Source: Paenibacillus sp. FSL R5-0517
GTDB taxonomy: Bacteria > Bacillota > Bacilli > Paenibacillales > Paenibacillaceae
Length of the DNA stretch: 64,000 bases
Assembly (NCBI RefSeq): GCF_037974355.1
Contig: NZ_CP150235.1
Coordinates: forward strand, 2,356,001 to 2,420,000
Direction of reading: 5' to 3'
Under the pieces are notes generated by a model, which had not been told where the DNA came from, did not search any database, and worked only from the letters and a program-made list of their open reading frames with translations. A program made the translations under genes and the position numbers. This document shows, piece by piece, positions 49,619 through 61,852 of the stretch; the first letter of the stretch is position 1; each line of letters starts with the position of its first letter.

Positions 49619-51163
49619 ATGAACCGGTTGTGCAAGGTGCTGATTGTTGACGATGAGTTTCTGGTAAGGCAGGGCATAAAGCATCATATGAACTGGGAAG
49701 CAGAAGGATTTATCATTGTGGGTGAAGCTTCCAACGGTGAAGAAGGATTACAGCAGGTGAGCCTGTTAAAACCGGATATTGTGATTACTGACATTGTCAT
49801 GCCTGTCATGGATGGTGAAACGTTTGTCCGTACACTAAAAGCCAATAATCCGCAGATTGAAGTTATTGTACTTAGCAGTTTCAGTGAGTTCGAATATGTA
49901 CGATCTACGCTTCAGCACGGAGCAGCAGATTATATACTGAAACCGAAGCTGGACACGAATGAATTATTGCAGGTCCTTCAACGCACAGCGGGTAAAATTC
50001 CGGAGCTGCAGTTTGAGCCGTCGCACGATGGCTGGAGACTTGGACAGCTGATGGAGAAGATGTTATCCGGATTTACATTGGATGAAGATAGTGAAATGGC
50101 GATGATACGAGATACCTTTCCCCACAAATCCTTCCGTTTACTTGTGTATGAACCGATGGATGCTGGGAATCGACTGAAGCTGGATCAGGAACAGATGGAA
50201 TCCAGGCTCCGCAGTGATCTGCCTGAAGTGGAATGTGCTATGGTTCCGGCAGAGGGTACATTACCTGTGATGCTTCTTAATGTCGATCCCGCGAGAGATG
50301 GCTGGTTGGTTGAACGGATTAGACAGTTGGCGAGTGAAAAAGCTACAGGAGAAGGCGGTCCTGGTTGGGTACTTAGTGAAAGCTTTACTTCATTTGAACA
50401 GATGGGTGTTGTCTATCGCGAACGCCTGATTAAACTGATGGAATATCGCTTCTATTATAAGGATCGACCCATTCTGGTGTATGGTGAACTGCCTCCACTG
50501 CATCCCGCTGGTTATCAGTTTAATGTGAATATGTTCTTACAGCATGTGAAGCGTAACCGGGTCGAAACGGCAAGAGAGTATCTACAGGAACATGCGACAA
50601 CCCTTGGACGGGATTATATTGCCGATGTGTTTGAGATCAAATCATTTCTCGGTAACTTGATCTTCAATGTGACCATTACCCTCGCGGATATGGATGTTCA
50701 GTCTTCCGGGTTGGAAGAGAGCAAATATACGTATTTCAAAAATGTGGACGGGGCTTTGAGTCTGGACGAAGTCATGACTGTACTTGATCAGTTTATGACG
50801 GAAGTTCAGGAGTGCACCGCTGGTGCAGGTGGAAAACGAAGTGACCCGAATATGAAGATGCTGCTGGACTATATGCATGAGCATTTTGACCAGCCACTCG
50901 GACTTGCTGAAGTAGCCAAGCACTTTCATTTCAATCCATCGTATTTATCCAGTTATTTTTCATCTCACAAAAAAGAAGGATTTAATGAATATCTGAATAA
51001 AATTCGGATTGAAAAAGCCGAGGAACTGCTGCGATCCGATGATGTAACGATCTCTGAAATTAGCAGTATGGTAGGCTATTCCGATCATAGTTATTTTTGC
51101 AAAGTGTTCAAAAAATTCACCGGACTATCACCAAGCCGATACCGGCGCAAATTCTGGGCATAA
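49619..51163 (+). CDS. Response regulator, YesN type (receiver plus AraC HTH)
   Basis: 514 residues. Receiver 1-125 with acidic pocket Asp11-Asp12, phospho-acceptor Asp58 (DIVITDIVMPVMDG) and Lys in LKPKLD. Middle linker domain about 130-400. C-terminal AraC HTH pair about 410-512 (LGLAEVAKHFHFNPSYLSSYFSSHKKEGFNEYL, ISSMVGYSDHSYFCKVFKKFTGLSPSRYRR). It should activate the importer and GH2 genes when phosphorylated by the kinase encoded 18 bases downstream. Confidence 0.94.
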   Translation: MNRLCKVLIVDDEFLVRQGIKHHMNWEAEGFIIVGEASNGEEGLQQVSLLKPDIVITDIVMPVMDGETFVRTLKANNPQIEVIVLSSFSEFEYVRSTLQHGAADYILKPKLDTNELLQVLQRTAGKIPELQFEPSHDGWRLGQLMEKMLSGFTLDEDSEMAMIRDTFPHKSFRLLVYEPMDAGNRLKLDQEQMESRLRSDLPEVECAMVPAEGTLPVMLLNVDPARDGWLVERIRQLASEKATGEGGPGWVLSESFTSFEQMGVVYRERLIKLMEYRFYYKDRPILVYGELPPLHPAGYQFNVNMFLQHVKRNRVETAREYLQEHATTLGRDYIADVFEIKSFLGNLIFNVTITLADMDVQSSGLEESKYTYFKNVDGALSLDEVMTVLDQFMTEVQECTAGAGGKRSDPNMKMLLDYMHEHFDQPLGLAEVAKHFHFNPSYLSSYFSSHKKEGFNEYLNKIRIEKAEELLRSDDVTISEISSMVGYSDHSYFCKVFKKFTGLSPSRYRRKFWA

Positions 51164-51181
51164 AGTCAGAAGGATAAGATC

Positions 51182-52951
51182 ATGAAGAAATGGATGAACA
51201 GATTATCTCGTCTCGGTTTATTTCCCAAGTTGTTTCTGGTTATGGTCATCAGTATTGTTCTCGTCTCTGTACTCATCTTATGGACGACCATTCATATGTC
51301 TACCAATCTGTTTACCGAGACGTTCAGTATCACAAACTCCAAAGTGCTTAATCAGATCAAGACCAATTTTGAGTCTTTTAATGAATCGATTGCTGCGGTT
51401 ACCAATAATGTAACTCAAAGTGGTGCCATTCGGGGATTTCTGTCTGAGGGGGATGCAGACTCAGTCTCAACGGCCAAATCTTTCTATAATATGCGTGAAA
51501 CCATGAACCGGGTTCAAACCATTATCGAGTCATATGAAGTGGGGATTACCATTGTGGGTGTGAACGGACGAAGTTTCTCCACCAATCCGGCTTACATTAA
51601 GAAGACAGGAGATGAATTGAAGCAGGAGCCTATTACTAAAGAAGCGCTCGAGTCGCCGAGTCGGCTAATCTTTGACTATTACCGTGGTGATACCAGTGAA
51701 GGCGAACTGCAGATGATTTCTGCAACAAAGGCATTGACGGATCGAACAAGAAGTCATATATACGGGACACTTTATGTCACGATGAGAGAAGTGGAGTTCC
51801 AACAGTTCTATTCCAGTTTCACGAGTCGGGGTAATGATGTGGTCATTATGAACGAAAAGGGCGAAATCATATCTTCAAACCGTATGGACTGGATCGGAAC
51901 AATTCAGCCGGAGCTACTCACATATGCTAAGGATTTGAGTGGGGACGCTTCGAAAAGTATTAATGCTCGTGTCATGGGGCAGGAGAGCATTGTTCTATCC
52001 GAGTATTTACCCTTTTATCGGTTTTACCTGATTAATGTGGTGGATAAAGATATGGCGATGGGGCAGCTCATTGACATGAAGACGGTTGCGTTGATCTGTA
52101 CAGCGATCGTTATCGGTGCGCTTGTTCTGGTGTTTCTGATTACCAGCCAAATCACCAAATCACTGCGCAGACTGGTGAAGCAGATGTCTAATATCACGAA
52201 AAGTGATCTGGATAACTACATACCGGTTAGTGGCAGTTACGAGAGTCGGCAACTGGGCCATGCGTACAACTACATGCTTGATGAATTGCATGATTATGTG
52301 GATCAATTAGTACAGACACAGCATGAACAACGAAACGCAGAGCTTGCGGCATTACAGAGTCAGATTAATCCTCATTTCTTGTACAATACACTTGCATCTG
52401 TCAAAGTGCTGGTGCAACAAGGCAACAAGGACAGGGCTGCGGATACCATTAATGCCTTGATTGGATTGCTGCAAAATACGATCAGTGATGTGAGTCAAAC
52501 GGTTACAGTGGAGCAAGAAGTCGAGAATCTGAAAAATTATGTCTTCATTAATCACGTCAGATACGGTGGCCGGATTAAAGCAGCTTTTTACGTTGCTCCG
52601 GATTGTACACACTATCATGTACCCAAACTGATGATCCAGCCGTTTATCGAGAACGCATTTTTCCATGGATTTATCAAGAAAGACACGGGTACGATTCATG
52701 TCATGGTGTCCAGAGCAGGAGAATCACTTATCTGTGAAATTATGGATAATGGCGATGGTATTGAAGGATTTGTCATGGGAGAAACGTTGCCCAATCCGAA
52801 AAATAATCGTCAACTTTTCAGCGGAATCGGTATTCGCAATGTACATGACCGTATTGAGTTATTATATGGTTCGCCTTATGGTGTTACCATTATGAGTAAA
52901 GTCGGGGAAGGGACGAGAGTCACCGTTACACTGCCTTTAATCACGGGTTGA
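51182..52951 (+). CDS. Sensor histidine kinase, YesM type
   Basis: 589 residues. Membrane helix about 14-37, extracytoplasmic Cache-like sensor about 38-295, second helix about 297-320, HAMP about 320-375, His_kinase domain with LQSQINPHFLYNTLASVKVL (phospho-His), and HATPase_c from about 480 (PFIENAFFHGF, IMDNGDGIEG, GIGIRNVHDRIELLYG). Typical of Paenibacillus kinases sensing oligosaccharide import, often through the substrate-binding lipoprotein. Forms a pair with the YesN regulator upstream. Confidence 0.94.
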   Translation: MKKWMNRLSRLGLFPKLFLVMVISIVLVSVLILWTTIHMSTNLFTETFSITNSKVLNQIKTNFESFNESIAAVTNNVTQSGAIRGFLSEGDADSVSTAKSFYNMRETMNRVQTIIESYEVGITIVGVNGRSFSTNPAYIKKTGDELKQEPITKEALESPSRLIFDYYRGDTSEGELQMISATKALTDRTRSHIYGTLYVTMREVEFQQFYSSFTSRGNDVVIMNEKGEIISSNRMDWIGTIQPELLTYAKDLSGDASKSINARVMGQESIVLSEYLPFYRFYLINVVDKDMAMGQLIDMKTVALICTAIVIGALVLVFLITSQITKSLRRLVKQMSNITKSDLDNYIPVSGSYESRQLGHAYNYMLDELHDYVDQLVQTQHEQRNAELAALQSQINPHFLYNTLASVKVLVQQGNKDRAADTINALIGLLQNTISDVSQTVTVEQEVENLKNYVFINHVRYGGRIKAAFYVAPDCTHYHVPKLMIQPFIENAFFHGFIKKDTGTIHVMVSRAGESLICEIMDNGDGIEGFVMGETLPNPKNNRQLFSGIGIRNVHDRIELLYGSPYGVTIMSKVGEGTRVTVTLPLITG

Positions 52952-52989
52952 ATTCTAGCCTGTTTCAATTGAATACGATTAAAATCATG

Positions 52990-53028
52990 ATCCCTCGTGG
53001 CTGTATTTTTGCAGAAACGGGGGATTTT
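52990..53028 (+). terminator. Terminator after the kinase gene
   Basis: ATCCCTCGT pairs with ACGGGGGAT (one G-T pair) over an 18-base loop holding a smaller CTG/CAG stem, followed by TTTT. Confidence 0.55.
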
Positions 53029-53040
53029 GGTGTGTCAGAG

Positions 53041-53148
53041 TTGCAATGAAAACACATATTTGTACGATTTCAAGATCAAGATAATACAAAATCAAAAGAA
53101 ATTACAAAAAACCAAATTTAATGCAAACGGTTTCTGTAAAGGTTTTCA
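53041..53148 (+). promoter_or_regulatory. Promoter and overlapping cre boxes of the sugar importer
   Basis: TTGCAA (53041) and TACGAT (53063) are 16 bases apart. Downstream, ATGCAAACGGTTTCT (53121-53135) matches WTGNAANCGNWNNCW, and TGTAAAGGTTTTCA (53135-53148) matches the 14-base cre with one mismatch. A third, weaker copy is at 53230-53243. The 342-base gap before the lipoprotein gene is thus a long, catabolite-controlled leader. Confidence 0.6.
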
Positions 53149-53293
53149 TTGTGGCAATAAGATGACAAATCCGCACAAAATTATTACTAACGAATGGAGA
53201 TATGGGAATGATAAGATGAATACATCGAAAGCAACCGCTTTCAGAAAACGCAAACAAATTACACACAAAGAGGTCGAAGGGGAGTTGAACGTT

Positions 53294-54586
53294 TTGAAAA
53301 AAATGTGGGTATTGATGCTCGTTACAGTACTGCTGTTGTCCGCATGTTCATCCGGTGGTGGAGGTAATTCTGCCAGTGGTGGAGATGAAAAAACAAACGA
53401 AATTACGATCTGGGCTTGGGACAAAGCATTTAATGTCGCTGCTCTTGAACAAGCAAAAGAAATTTATCAAAAAGAAAATCCTGATTTGAAGATCAACATC
53501 ATTGAGAATGCTCAAGATGCGATTATCCAGAAGCTGAACACAGGATTGAACTCTGGAACAAGCAGCGGTCTTCCAAACATTGTATTGATTGAAGACTATC
53601 GTGCACAAAGCTTCCTGAGTGCGTATCCGGATGCGTTTAAAGATTTGTCTTCTACAATTAAAGCTTCCGATTTTGCAGATTACAAAATTGGACCAACTTC
53701 TTATGAGGGCAAACAATATGGAGTTCCATTTGACTCCGGCGTAGCAGGTTTGTACTACAGAACGGATTTGTTGGAACAAGCGGGCTACAAGTCTGCTGAC
53801 CTGCAAGACATCACTTGGGATGATTACATCCAAATCGGTAAAGATGTAAAAGCAAAAACAGGTAAAGAGCTGCTGTCTCTTGACCCGAATGATCTTGGAA
53901 TCATTCGCATGATGATCCAAACAGCAGGCAAATGGTACACTGCAGAAGATGGCAAGACACCTGACATCAGCAGTAACCCTGCATTGAAAGAAGCTTTCGA
54001 AACGTACAAAAAAATGATGGATGCCAACATTGTTAAATTGCACTCTGACTGGAGTCAATTCGTTGCCAACGCCAATAACGGTAGCGTAGCAACAATTCCT
54101 ACAGGTAACTGGTTCTCACCATCTGTACGTCAAGAAGCATCCCAATCCGGTAAATGGGCTGTAGCTCCAATGCCGAAAATGGCTGGTCAATCTAACTCTG
54201 TACATGCATCCAACTTGGGCGGTAGCTCATGGTATGTTATGAACAATGTACCTGGTGCAGATCAAGCAGCTGACTTCATGGCTAAAACATTTGGTTCTGA
54301 CAAACAATTGTACCAAGACTTGTTGACAAACATTGGTGCGATCGGTACCTACAAACCAGCTACTGATGGTGATGCGTACAACAAGCCAGATGAGTTCTTC
54401 AGCGGTCAAAAAATCTTCAGTGATTTCGCAAATTGGACCAAAGAAATTCCAAATGTAAACTATGGTAGCAACACATATGCAATTGAAGACATTCTGGTTG
54501 TTGAAATGCAAGCGTACCTGAATGGTAAATCAATTGATGAAGTTTTGGCTGAAGCACAAAAACAAGCTGAAGCACAATTAAACTAG
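53294..54586 (+). CDS. ABC transporter substrate-binding lipoprotein (sugar)
   Basis: 430 residues from the TTG at 53294, nine bases after AAGGGGAG. The frame is open upstream to 52997 but that part crosses the cre boxes and terminator. Lipoprotein signal with LLLSACSS lipobox (Cys near 19). SBP_bac_1-type body: ITIWAWDKAFNVAALEQA, VPFDSGVAGLYYRTDLLEQAG, GNWFSPSVRQEA. High Lys/Gln codon use with many A-ending codons suggests strong expression. Captures oligosaccharides, probably released by the xyloglucanase, and delivers them to the permeases. Confidence 0.93.
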   Translation: MKKMWVLMLVTVLLLSACSSGGGGNSASGGDEKTNEITIWAWDKAFNVAALEQAKEIYQKENPDLKINIIENAQDAIIQKLNTGLNSGTSSGLPNIVLIEDYRAQSFLSAYPDAFKDLSSTIKASDFADYKIGPTSYEGKQYGVPFDSGVAGLYYRTDLLEQAGYKSADLQDITWDDYIQIGKDVKAKTGKELLSLDPNDLGIIRMMIQTAGKWYTAEDGKTPDISSNPALKEAFETYKKMMDANIVKLHSDWSQFVANANNGSVATIPTGNWFSPSVRQEASQSGKWAVAPMPKMAGQSNSVHASNLGGSSWYVMNNVPGADQAADFMAKTFGSDKQLYQDLLTNIGAIGTYKPATDGDAYNKPDEFFSGQKIFSDFANWTKEIPNVNYGSNTYAIEDILVVEMQAYLNGKSIDEVLAEAQKQAEAQLN

Positions 54587-54589
54587 GAT

Positions 54590-54686
54590 ACCCAAGGTAA
54601 CTTATAGAACCCAAGGTAACTCGGAGCCGTCTCCCTTGTCTGGCGCAAGTCGAACCGGATAAGGCGAGAGGCTCTGTGGGTTCTAT
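54590..54686 (+). other. Large intercistronic stem-loop after the lipoprotein gene
   Basis: ATAGAACCCA (54604-54613) pairs perfectly with TGGGTTCTAT (54677-54686). Inside are GAGCC/GGCTC, TCTC/GAGA and CCTTGTC/GATAAGG stems, making a long hairpin without a T tail. A 13-base direct repeat ACCCAAGGTAACT occurs at 54590 and 54609. It probably protects the lipoprotein mRNA from 3' decay and lowers permease expression. Confidence 0.7.
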
Positions 54687-54719
54687 CCATGTTCCGTGGA
54701 GAGAGAGAGGAGCCATACT

Positions 54720-55619
54720 GTGAAAGCCATAAATACAGGAGACAGTCTCCAAAAGAAAAGTAATTTGACTGGATGGGCTTTTGTTTTGCTGGCTGTTATC
54801 GGAATTGTAGCATTTTACTTCTATCCGATGATTCAAGCGCTGCTCTTATCATTCAAGTCTGGCAAAGGGGCCAATCTTGAATTTTCGGGCCTTGCGAACT
54901 ACAAAAGATTGTTAGTTGATACCACGTTCCGCACAGCATTATCGAACACATTCATCTACTTGATCATTCAAGTGCCAGTAATGATTATTCTCGGTTTGTT
55001 TATTTCCGTATTGCTGAATGACAGCACACTGCGCTTCCGGAGTTTCTTCCGCACAGCCATTTTCTTGCCTTGTGTAACTTCATTGGTAGCCTATTCTGTT
55101 GTATTCAAATATTTGTTTGCACCGGATGGAATGGTCAATCAATTCTTGATGGGCTTGCACATAATTGGTGATCCAATTCAATGGATCACAGACCCGTTCT
55201 GGGCTAAAATTACGATCATAATCGCCGTTACTTGGCGTTGGACCGGATATAACATGATTTTCTATCTGTCATCTCTGCAGAATATCGATCAATCGATCTA
55301 TGAAGCAGCCAAAATAGACGGAGCCAATGCATTCACCCAATTTTTCAAAATTACAGTTCCTTTGCTCAAACCCATTATCCTCTTCACGTCGATCACATCA
55401 ACGATTGGTACTTTGCAAATCTTCGATGAGATTATGAATATTACGAAGGGTGGTCCAGGTAATGCGACCATGTCGATCTCACAGTATATCTACAACCTTT
55501 CGTTCAAATATTCACCGGACTTTGGATATGCAGCAACGGTTTCATATTCCATCGTAATTTTGATCATTGTATTGTCCATTATCCAGTTTAAAGTGGCAGG
55601 TGATAATAAAAATGGCTAA
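54720..55619 (+). CDS. ABC sugar transporter permease (MalF/UgpA type)
   Basis: 299 residues from the GTG at 54720, eight bases after GAGAGGAG; no ribosome site serves the in-frame ATG at 54696. Six membrane helices. The EAA loop IYEAAKIDGANAFTQFFKITVPLLKPI (about 195-220) docks the ATPase. First of the permease pair; stop overlaps the next ATG. No ATPase gene is in the cluster, as usual where a shared MsmX-type ATPase serves several importers. Confidence 0.93.
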   Translation: MKAINTGDSLQKKSNLTGWAFVLLAVIGIVAFYFYPMIQALLLSFKSGKGANLEFSGLANYKRLLVDTTFRTALSNTFIYLIIQVPVMIILGLFISVLLNDSTLRFRSFFRTAIFLPCVTSLVAYSVVFKYLFAPDGMVNQFLMGLHIIGDPIQWITDPFWAKITIIIAVTWRWTGYNMIFYLSSLQNIDQSIYEAAKIDGANAFTQFFKITVPLLKPIILFTSITSTIGTLQIFDEIMNITKGGPGNATMSISQYIYNLSFKYSPDFGYAATVSYSIVILIIVLSIIQFKVAGDNKNG

Positions 55620-56442
55620 ATTTAAAGCAAAACGAATTTTCACTTATGTGTTCCTGTCCATCGTCGCTTTTGTATCCATTTTTCCATTCTTCTGGATGTT
55701 GGTCAGTTCAACGAATGCGTCTGTTGATGTAACCAAAGGAAGATTGTTACCGGGTTCGGCTTTCATTGATAACTTCAACAAACTGCTTGATTCGACAAAT
55801 CTCGTGCAGGCTCTAGGGAACTCGGCTATTATCTCGATCGTCTCGACTGCTCTGGCGCTATTGATTGGTTCCATGGCAGGTTATGGATTCGAGGTATTCC
55901 GTACGAAGTCCCGTGATATCGTGTTTAATATCCTGTTGTTATCCATGATGATCCCGTTTGCAGCAATCATGGTACCCCTGTACCGCATGTTCGCAACAAT
56001 CTCCGGTGTTGCACCAGTGATCGGTATTAATACAATGGCAGCAGTTATCCTGCCAACCATTGCAACAGCGTTCCTGATCTTCTTCTTCCGTCAGAACACC
56101 AAAATGTTCCCGAAAGATTTGCTGGAAGCTGGACGTATTGATGGTTTGAGTGAACTCGGGATCTTCCTGAAGATCTATATGCCAACAATGAAAACAACTT
56201 ATGCAGCGGCAGCAATTATTACATTCATGAGTAGCTGGAACAACTATCTGTGGCCACTCATTGTATTGCAAACGCCTGACCAACAAACGATTCCGCTATT
56301 GATCTCAAATCTTGGTGCTGGTTATGCTCCGGATTACGGAGTAATCATGACAGCGATCGTTATTGCAACACTACCTACAGCAATCGTATTCTTCATCATG
56401 CAGAAACATTTTGTTGCAGGTATGGTAGGTTCCGTGAAATAA
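55612..56442 (+). CDS. ABC sugar transporter permease (MalG/UgpE type)
   Basis: 276 residues from the ATG at 55612 (ATGGCTAA overlap with the upstream gene). Six helices; EAA motif LLEAGRIDGLSELGIFLKIYMPTMKTTYAA near 185-210. It pairs with the permease at 54720 to form the membrane channel. An intrinsic terminator follows. Confidence 0.93.
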   Translation: MAKFKAKRIFTYVFLSIVAFVSIFPFFWMLVSSTNASVDVTKGRLLPGSAFIDNFNKLLDSTNLVQALGNSAIISIVSTALALLIGSMAGYGFEVFRTKSRDIVFNILLLSMMIPFAAIMVPLYRMFATISGVAPVIGINTMAAVILPTIATAFLIFFFRQNTKMFPKDLLEAGRIDGLSELGIFLKIYMPTMKTTYAAAAIITFMSSWNNYLWPLIVLQTPDQQTIPLLISNLGAGYAPDYGVIMTAIVIATLPTAIVFFIMQKHFVAGMVGSVK

Positions 56443-56488
56443 GCATAACCGCATAATGCGTCCGTATCGGACGAGTGCAGGAAAGAGA

Positions 56489-56523
56489 AGAGGACGCCTG
56501 TCAGGCGTGCCTCTGTCTTTTTT
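56489..56523 (+). terminator. Terminator of the importer operon
   Basis: AGAGG-CGCCTG pairs with CAGGCG-CCTCT, followed by a T-rich run. Confidence 0.85.
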
Positions 56524-56586
56524 GTATTTTGTATGAATGCAAATGGAAATCCACATGAACCTATAAGCCAAACTATACCGTTTTAA

Positions 56587-59649
<3,063 letters not shown>

Positions 59650-59689
59650 GCACCAGAATCGTACAGAAAAATAATGTATTAAATAAGAA

Positions 59690-59724
59690 CAGAGGTCTTC
59701 GCTTGTCGGAGGCCTCTGCTTTGT
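59690..59724 (+). terminator. Terminator after the GH2 gene
   Basis: CAGAGGTCTTC pairs with GGAGGCCTCTG (two G-T pairs), with a short T-rich tail. Confidence 0.75.
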
Positions 59725-59817
59725 TATGTCAATGTGCAGTTTGAGAGGCGTTGTATGAAACCGTTCTCGTTCCGATCTCGTAATGTACAACACAGGAAAC
59801 ATAAGAGGGGGTTCAAG

Positions 59818-60123
59818 ATGAGTAGAAAAGCAAAGACAGGTATATGGGTGACGGTGTTGGTCTTTCTGGGCATCATTGTTGGATGTTTAATATGGTATTT
59901 CAATACGGCTTCGGGTGAACGTGCACTCAAAACGATGAGGTCCAACAACTCGGGCGGCCTGGAGAGGGTCGTTAAAGTGTACAGCAATAATGGTGAATTG
60001 ATTCAGACCTATGATGGCAAAATCGATGTGGAAGATACGGAATACGGCAATAAAGTATTATTCGATCTGAATGGGAAACGTGTCGTGATCTACAATGCAA
60101 CGATTGTAGTAGAAGAGAAGTAA
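59818..60123 (+). CDS. Small membrane-anchored exported protein, unknown
   Basis: 101 residues from the ATG at 59818 (GAGGGGG upstream). One N-terminal helix (about 8-28) and then a soluble part: ERALKTMRSNNSGGLERVVKVYSNNGELIQTYDGKIDVEDTE..KVLFDLNGKRVVIYNATIVVEE. The pattern recalls small DUF5052-like proteins of Firmicutes, but I am not sure of the family. Function unknown. Confidence 0.6.
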   Translation: MSRKAKTGIWVTVLVFLGIIVGCLIWYFNTASGERALKTMRSNNSGGLERVVKVYSNNGELIQTYDGKIDVEDTEYGNKVLFDLNGKRVVIYNATIVVEEK

Positions 60124-60163
60124 GGCAAAATTAAGGTGATGACTTAGAGGTGTGGTGATTTTT

Positions 60164-60445
60164 ATGATGGATATGTACCTGATAATTCTTGTTGCCATCT
60201 TGGGCATGATCTTGTTCTATGGTTTAATCGCTTATTTCTTGGTTCGCTTTATTTCAAAAAAAGCATTCAAGCTTACGTTAACCAAATATGAAATGATGGA
60301 AATTATGACCTGGCTTGCGGTGTTGTTCATTACCTTCATGATGATTAAGACAAGTTCCATGAATCTTCTCTTGCCGGTTGTAGTACTTATCATTCCATTG
60401 ATTAATTTGCGGCGATCCAATCGGAAACAAAGAGAGATGAATTAG
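60164..60445 (+). CDS. Small three-helix membrane protein, unknown
   Basis: 93 residues from the ATG at 60164. Three hydrophobic stretches (about 3-30, 47-63, 68-82) and a basic C-terminus (NLRRSNRKQREMN). It lies 40 bases after the preceding small membrane protein and may be in one transcript. No recognised family. Confidence 0.55.
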   Translation: MMDMYLIILVAILGMILFYGLIAYFLVRFISKKAFKLTLTKYEMMEIMTWLAVLFITFMMIKTSSMNLLLPVVVLIIPLINLRRSNRKQREMN

Positions 60446-60507
60446 TATAGCTTGCTAAGTTAACTAATGCACAAGAAGAATGAATTATGAGCGAAGGGAG
60501 CTTAATC

Positions 60508-60942
60508 ATGATCTTGGGCAAATCAACGGACACGTCAGGATTAACGCAAGTTGCCAATCTTTCGGATGAGTTACAGTCTGTATTTGATAAAGCAGAAAGC
60601 AAATATCAAGTCGTTGATATAGAACTCTTCTTTGTTTTCAGGTGCCTTCCTGAAGAATACGATAGGAGATCAACGGCCAGGCATGTGAAGAAGGATAATG
60701 TCATCTATTTTGATCTGGTGGTCAGCGAGGATCAGTTTAAGATATTAAGTAAAAGCAAACAACGGTATGTGTTAAGCCATGAGTTCTATGCTTTTTTGAG
60801 CGAAAAAATACAGAAGTATAAGATTGAACATCTAAACACAAATGAATTTATCGCAGATATGGGCATGTGGCTAAGGGAGATCGGATGGCTGCAGACCGAA
60901 GAGGAAGCAGAAATAAGTGAATTTGAAGAAAAGGTTAACTAA
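60508..60942 (+). CDS. Hypothetical soluble protein, unknown
   Basis: 144 residues from the ATG at 60508, eight bases after AAGGGAG; an earlier in-frame ATG at 60487 lacks such a site. Acidic and probably mixed alpha/beta: VFDKAESKYQVVDIELFFVFRCLPEEYDRR, VIYFDLVVSEDQFKILSKSKQRYVLSHEFYAFL. The size and charge recall immunity proteins of contact-dependent toxin systems, but no toxin gene is beside it, so this is only a possibility. Terminator follows. Confidence 0.55.
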   Translation: MILGKSTDTSGLTQVANLSDELQSVFDKAESKYQVVDIELFFVFRCLPEEYDRRSTARHVKKDNVIYFDLVVSEDQFKILSKSKQRYVLSHEFYAFLSEKIQKYKIEHLNTNEFIADMGMWLREIGWLQTEEEAEISEFEEKVN

Positions 60943-60967
60943 CATAACAAATTAAAATAAAAACAAC

Positions 60968-60999
60968 AAAAAGAAGCCCTCTTTCGAGAGCTTCTTTTT
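60968..60999 (+). terminator. Terminator upstream of rsmD region
   Basis: AAGAAGC-C-CTC pairs with GAG-A-GCTTCTT, flanked by A and T runs. The rest of the 300-base gap before rsmD shows no gene with coding character or other clear motif. Confidence 0.75.
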
Positions 61000-61243
61000 C
61001 ATGGGAGAGGAGAAACCGGACGAAGAGCTTATGGGGAAACGTAAGTCTTCTCCGCGGTTGTCTACGACACTTGTGATGTCGATAATTATAGAATCGCCCG
61101 ATTGTTTCCTTTTTATACATATGCGTCAGCAATTCGGCAACAATTTTCCAAGGGGAATGAAGACCGCGCATTTTTCAAACGGAACCCGAATGTGGTACGA
61201 TAGCCTTATCAATAAACTTACATAGAGAAAAGGTGACTCGTCA

Positions 61244-61852
61244 GTGAGAGTGGTATCTGGGAGTGCGAAAGGCAGGCCGCTGAAGGCTGTTCCTGGCACG
61301 GGTACGCGACCGACCACCGACAAGGTGAAGGAAGCGTTATTTAGCATGGTTGGTCCTTATTTTGAGGGCGGCACAGCATTGGATCTGTTTGCAGGCAGTG
61401 GGGGTCTCGGTATTGAGGCGCTGAGCCGCGGCATGGACAAGGCTGTTTTTGTTGATTTGGAATCAAAAAGTATTGAAGTCATCCGCATGAACCTGAAGGC
61501 GACCAAGCTTGAAGACCAGGCGGCGGTATACCGTAATGATGCAGGTCGTGCATTGAAGGCACTCGCCAAGCGAGGCACAACGTTCGATCTGGTATTTCTC
61601 GACCCGCCATATCGCATGAAGAACGGACACGAGTTGATGCTGACCATGCACGAACTGGAACTTCTGGAACCGGAAGCAACCATTGTGCTTGAATATGAAT
61701 CCAAACATGATTACCCTGAGCAATTCGGCCCGTTTGAACAAACGCGCAAGGCTTTGTATGGGGAGACGGCAGTATCCATCTATTATTATGCGCCTGAAGC
61801 ATTGGAAGATGGGGAATCCATTACACCGAAAGAGGAGGCTCCTCATGACTGA
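61244..61852 (+). CDS. rsmD: 16S rRNA (guanine(966)-N(2))-methyltransferase
   Basis: 202 residues from a GTG preceded by [41 protein letters not shown] is the family's N-terminal signature; [19 protein letters not shown] binds SAM and [10 protein letters not shown] is the catalytic D/NPPY motif. It methylates G966 of 16S rRNA in the 30S subunit. The stop overlaps the coaD start, the arrangement known in Bacillus and relatives. Confidence 0.96.
   Translation: MRVVSGSAKGRPLKAVPGTGTRPTTDKVKEALFSMVGPYFEGGTALDLFAGSGGLGIEALSRGMDKAVFVDLESKSIEVIRMNLKATKLEDQAAVYRNDAGRALKALAKRGTTFDLVFLDPPYRMKNGHELMLTMHELELLEPEATIVLEYESKHDYPEQFGPFEQTRKALYGETAVSIYYYAPEALEDGESITPKEEAPHD

Noticed and set aside
52997..53293. 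99-residue N-terminal extension of the sugar-binding lipoprotein
   Set aside because: It crosses a terminator, a promoter and cre boxes, and would bury the lipoprotein signal. The TTG at 53294 has a proper ribosome site and gives a normal lipobox position.
61001..61225. 74-residue frame upstream of rsmD
   Set aside because: It starts within a terminator hairpin, has no recognisable domain, and codon use looks non-coding.
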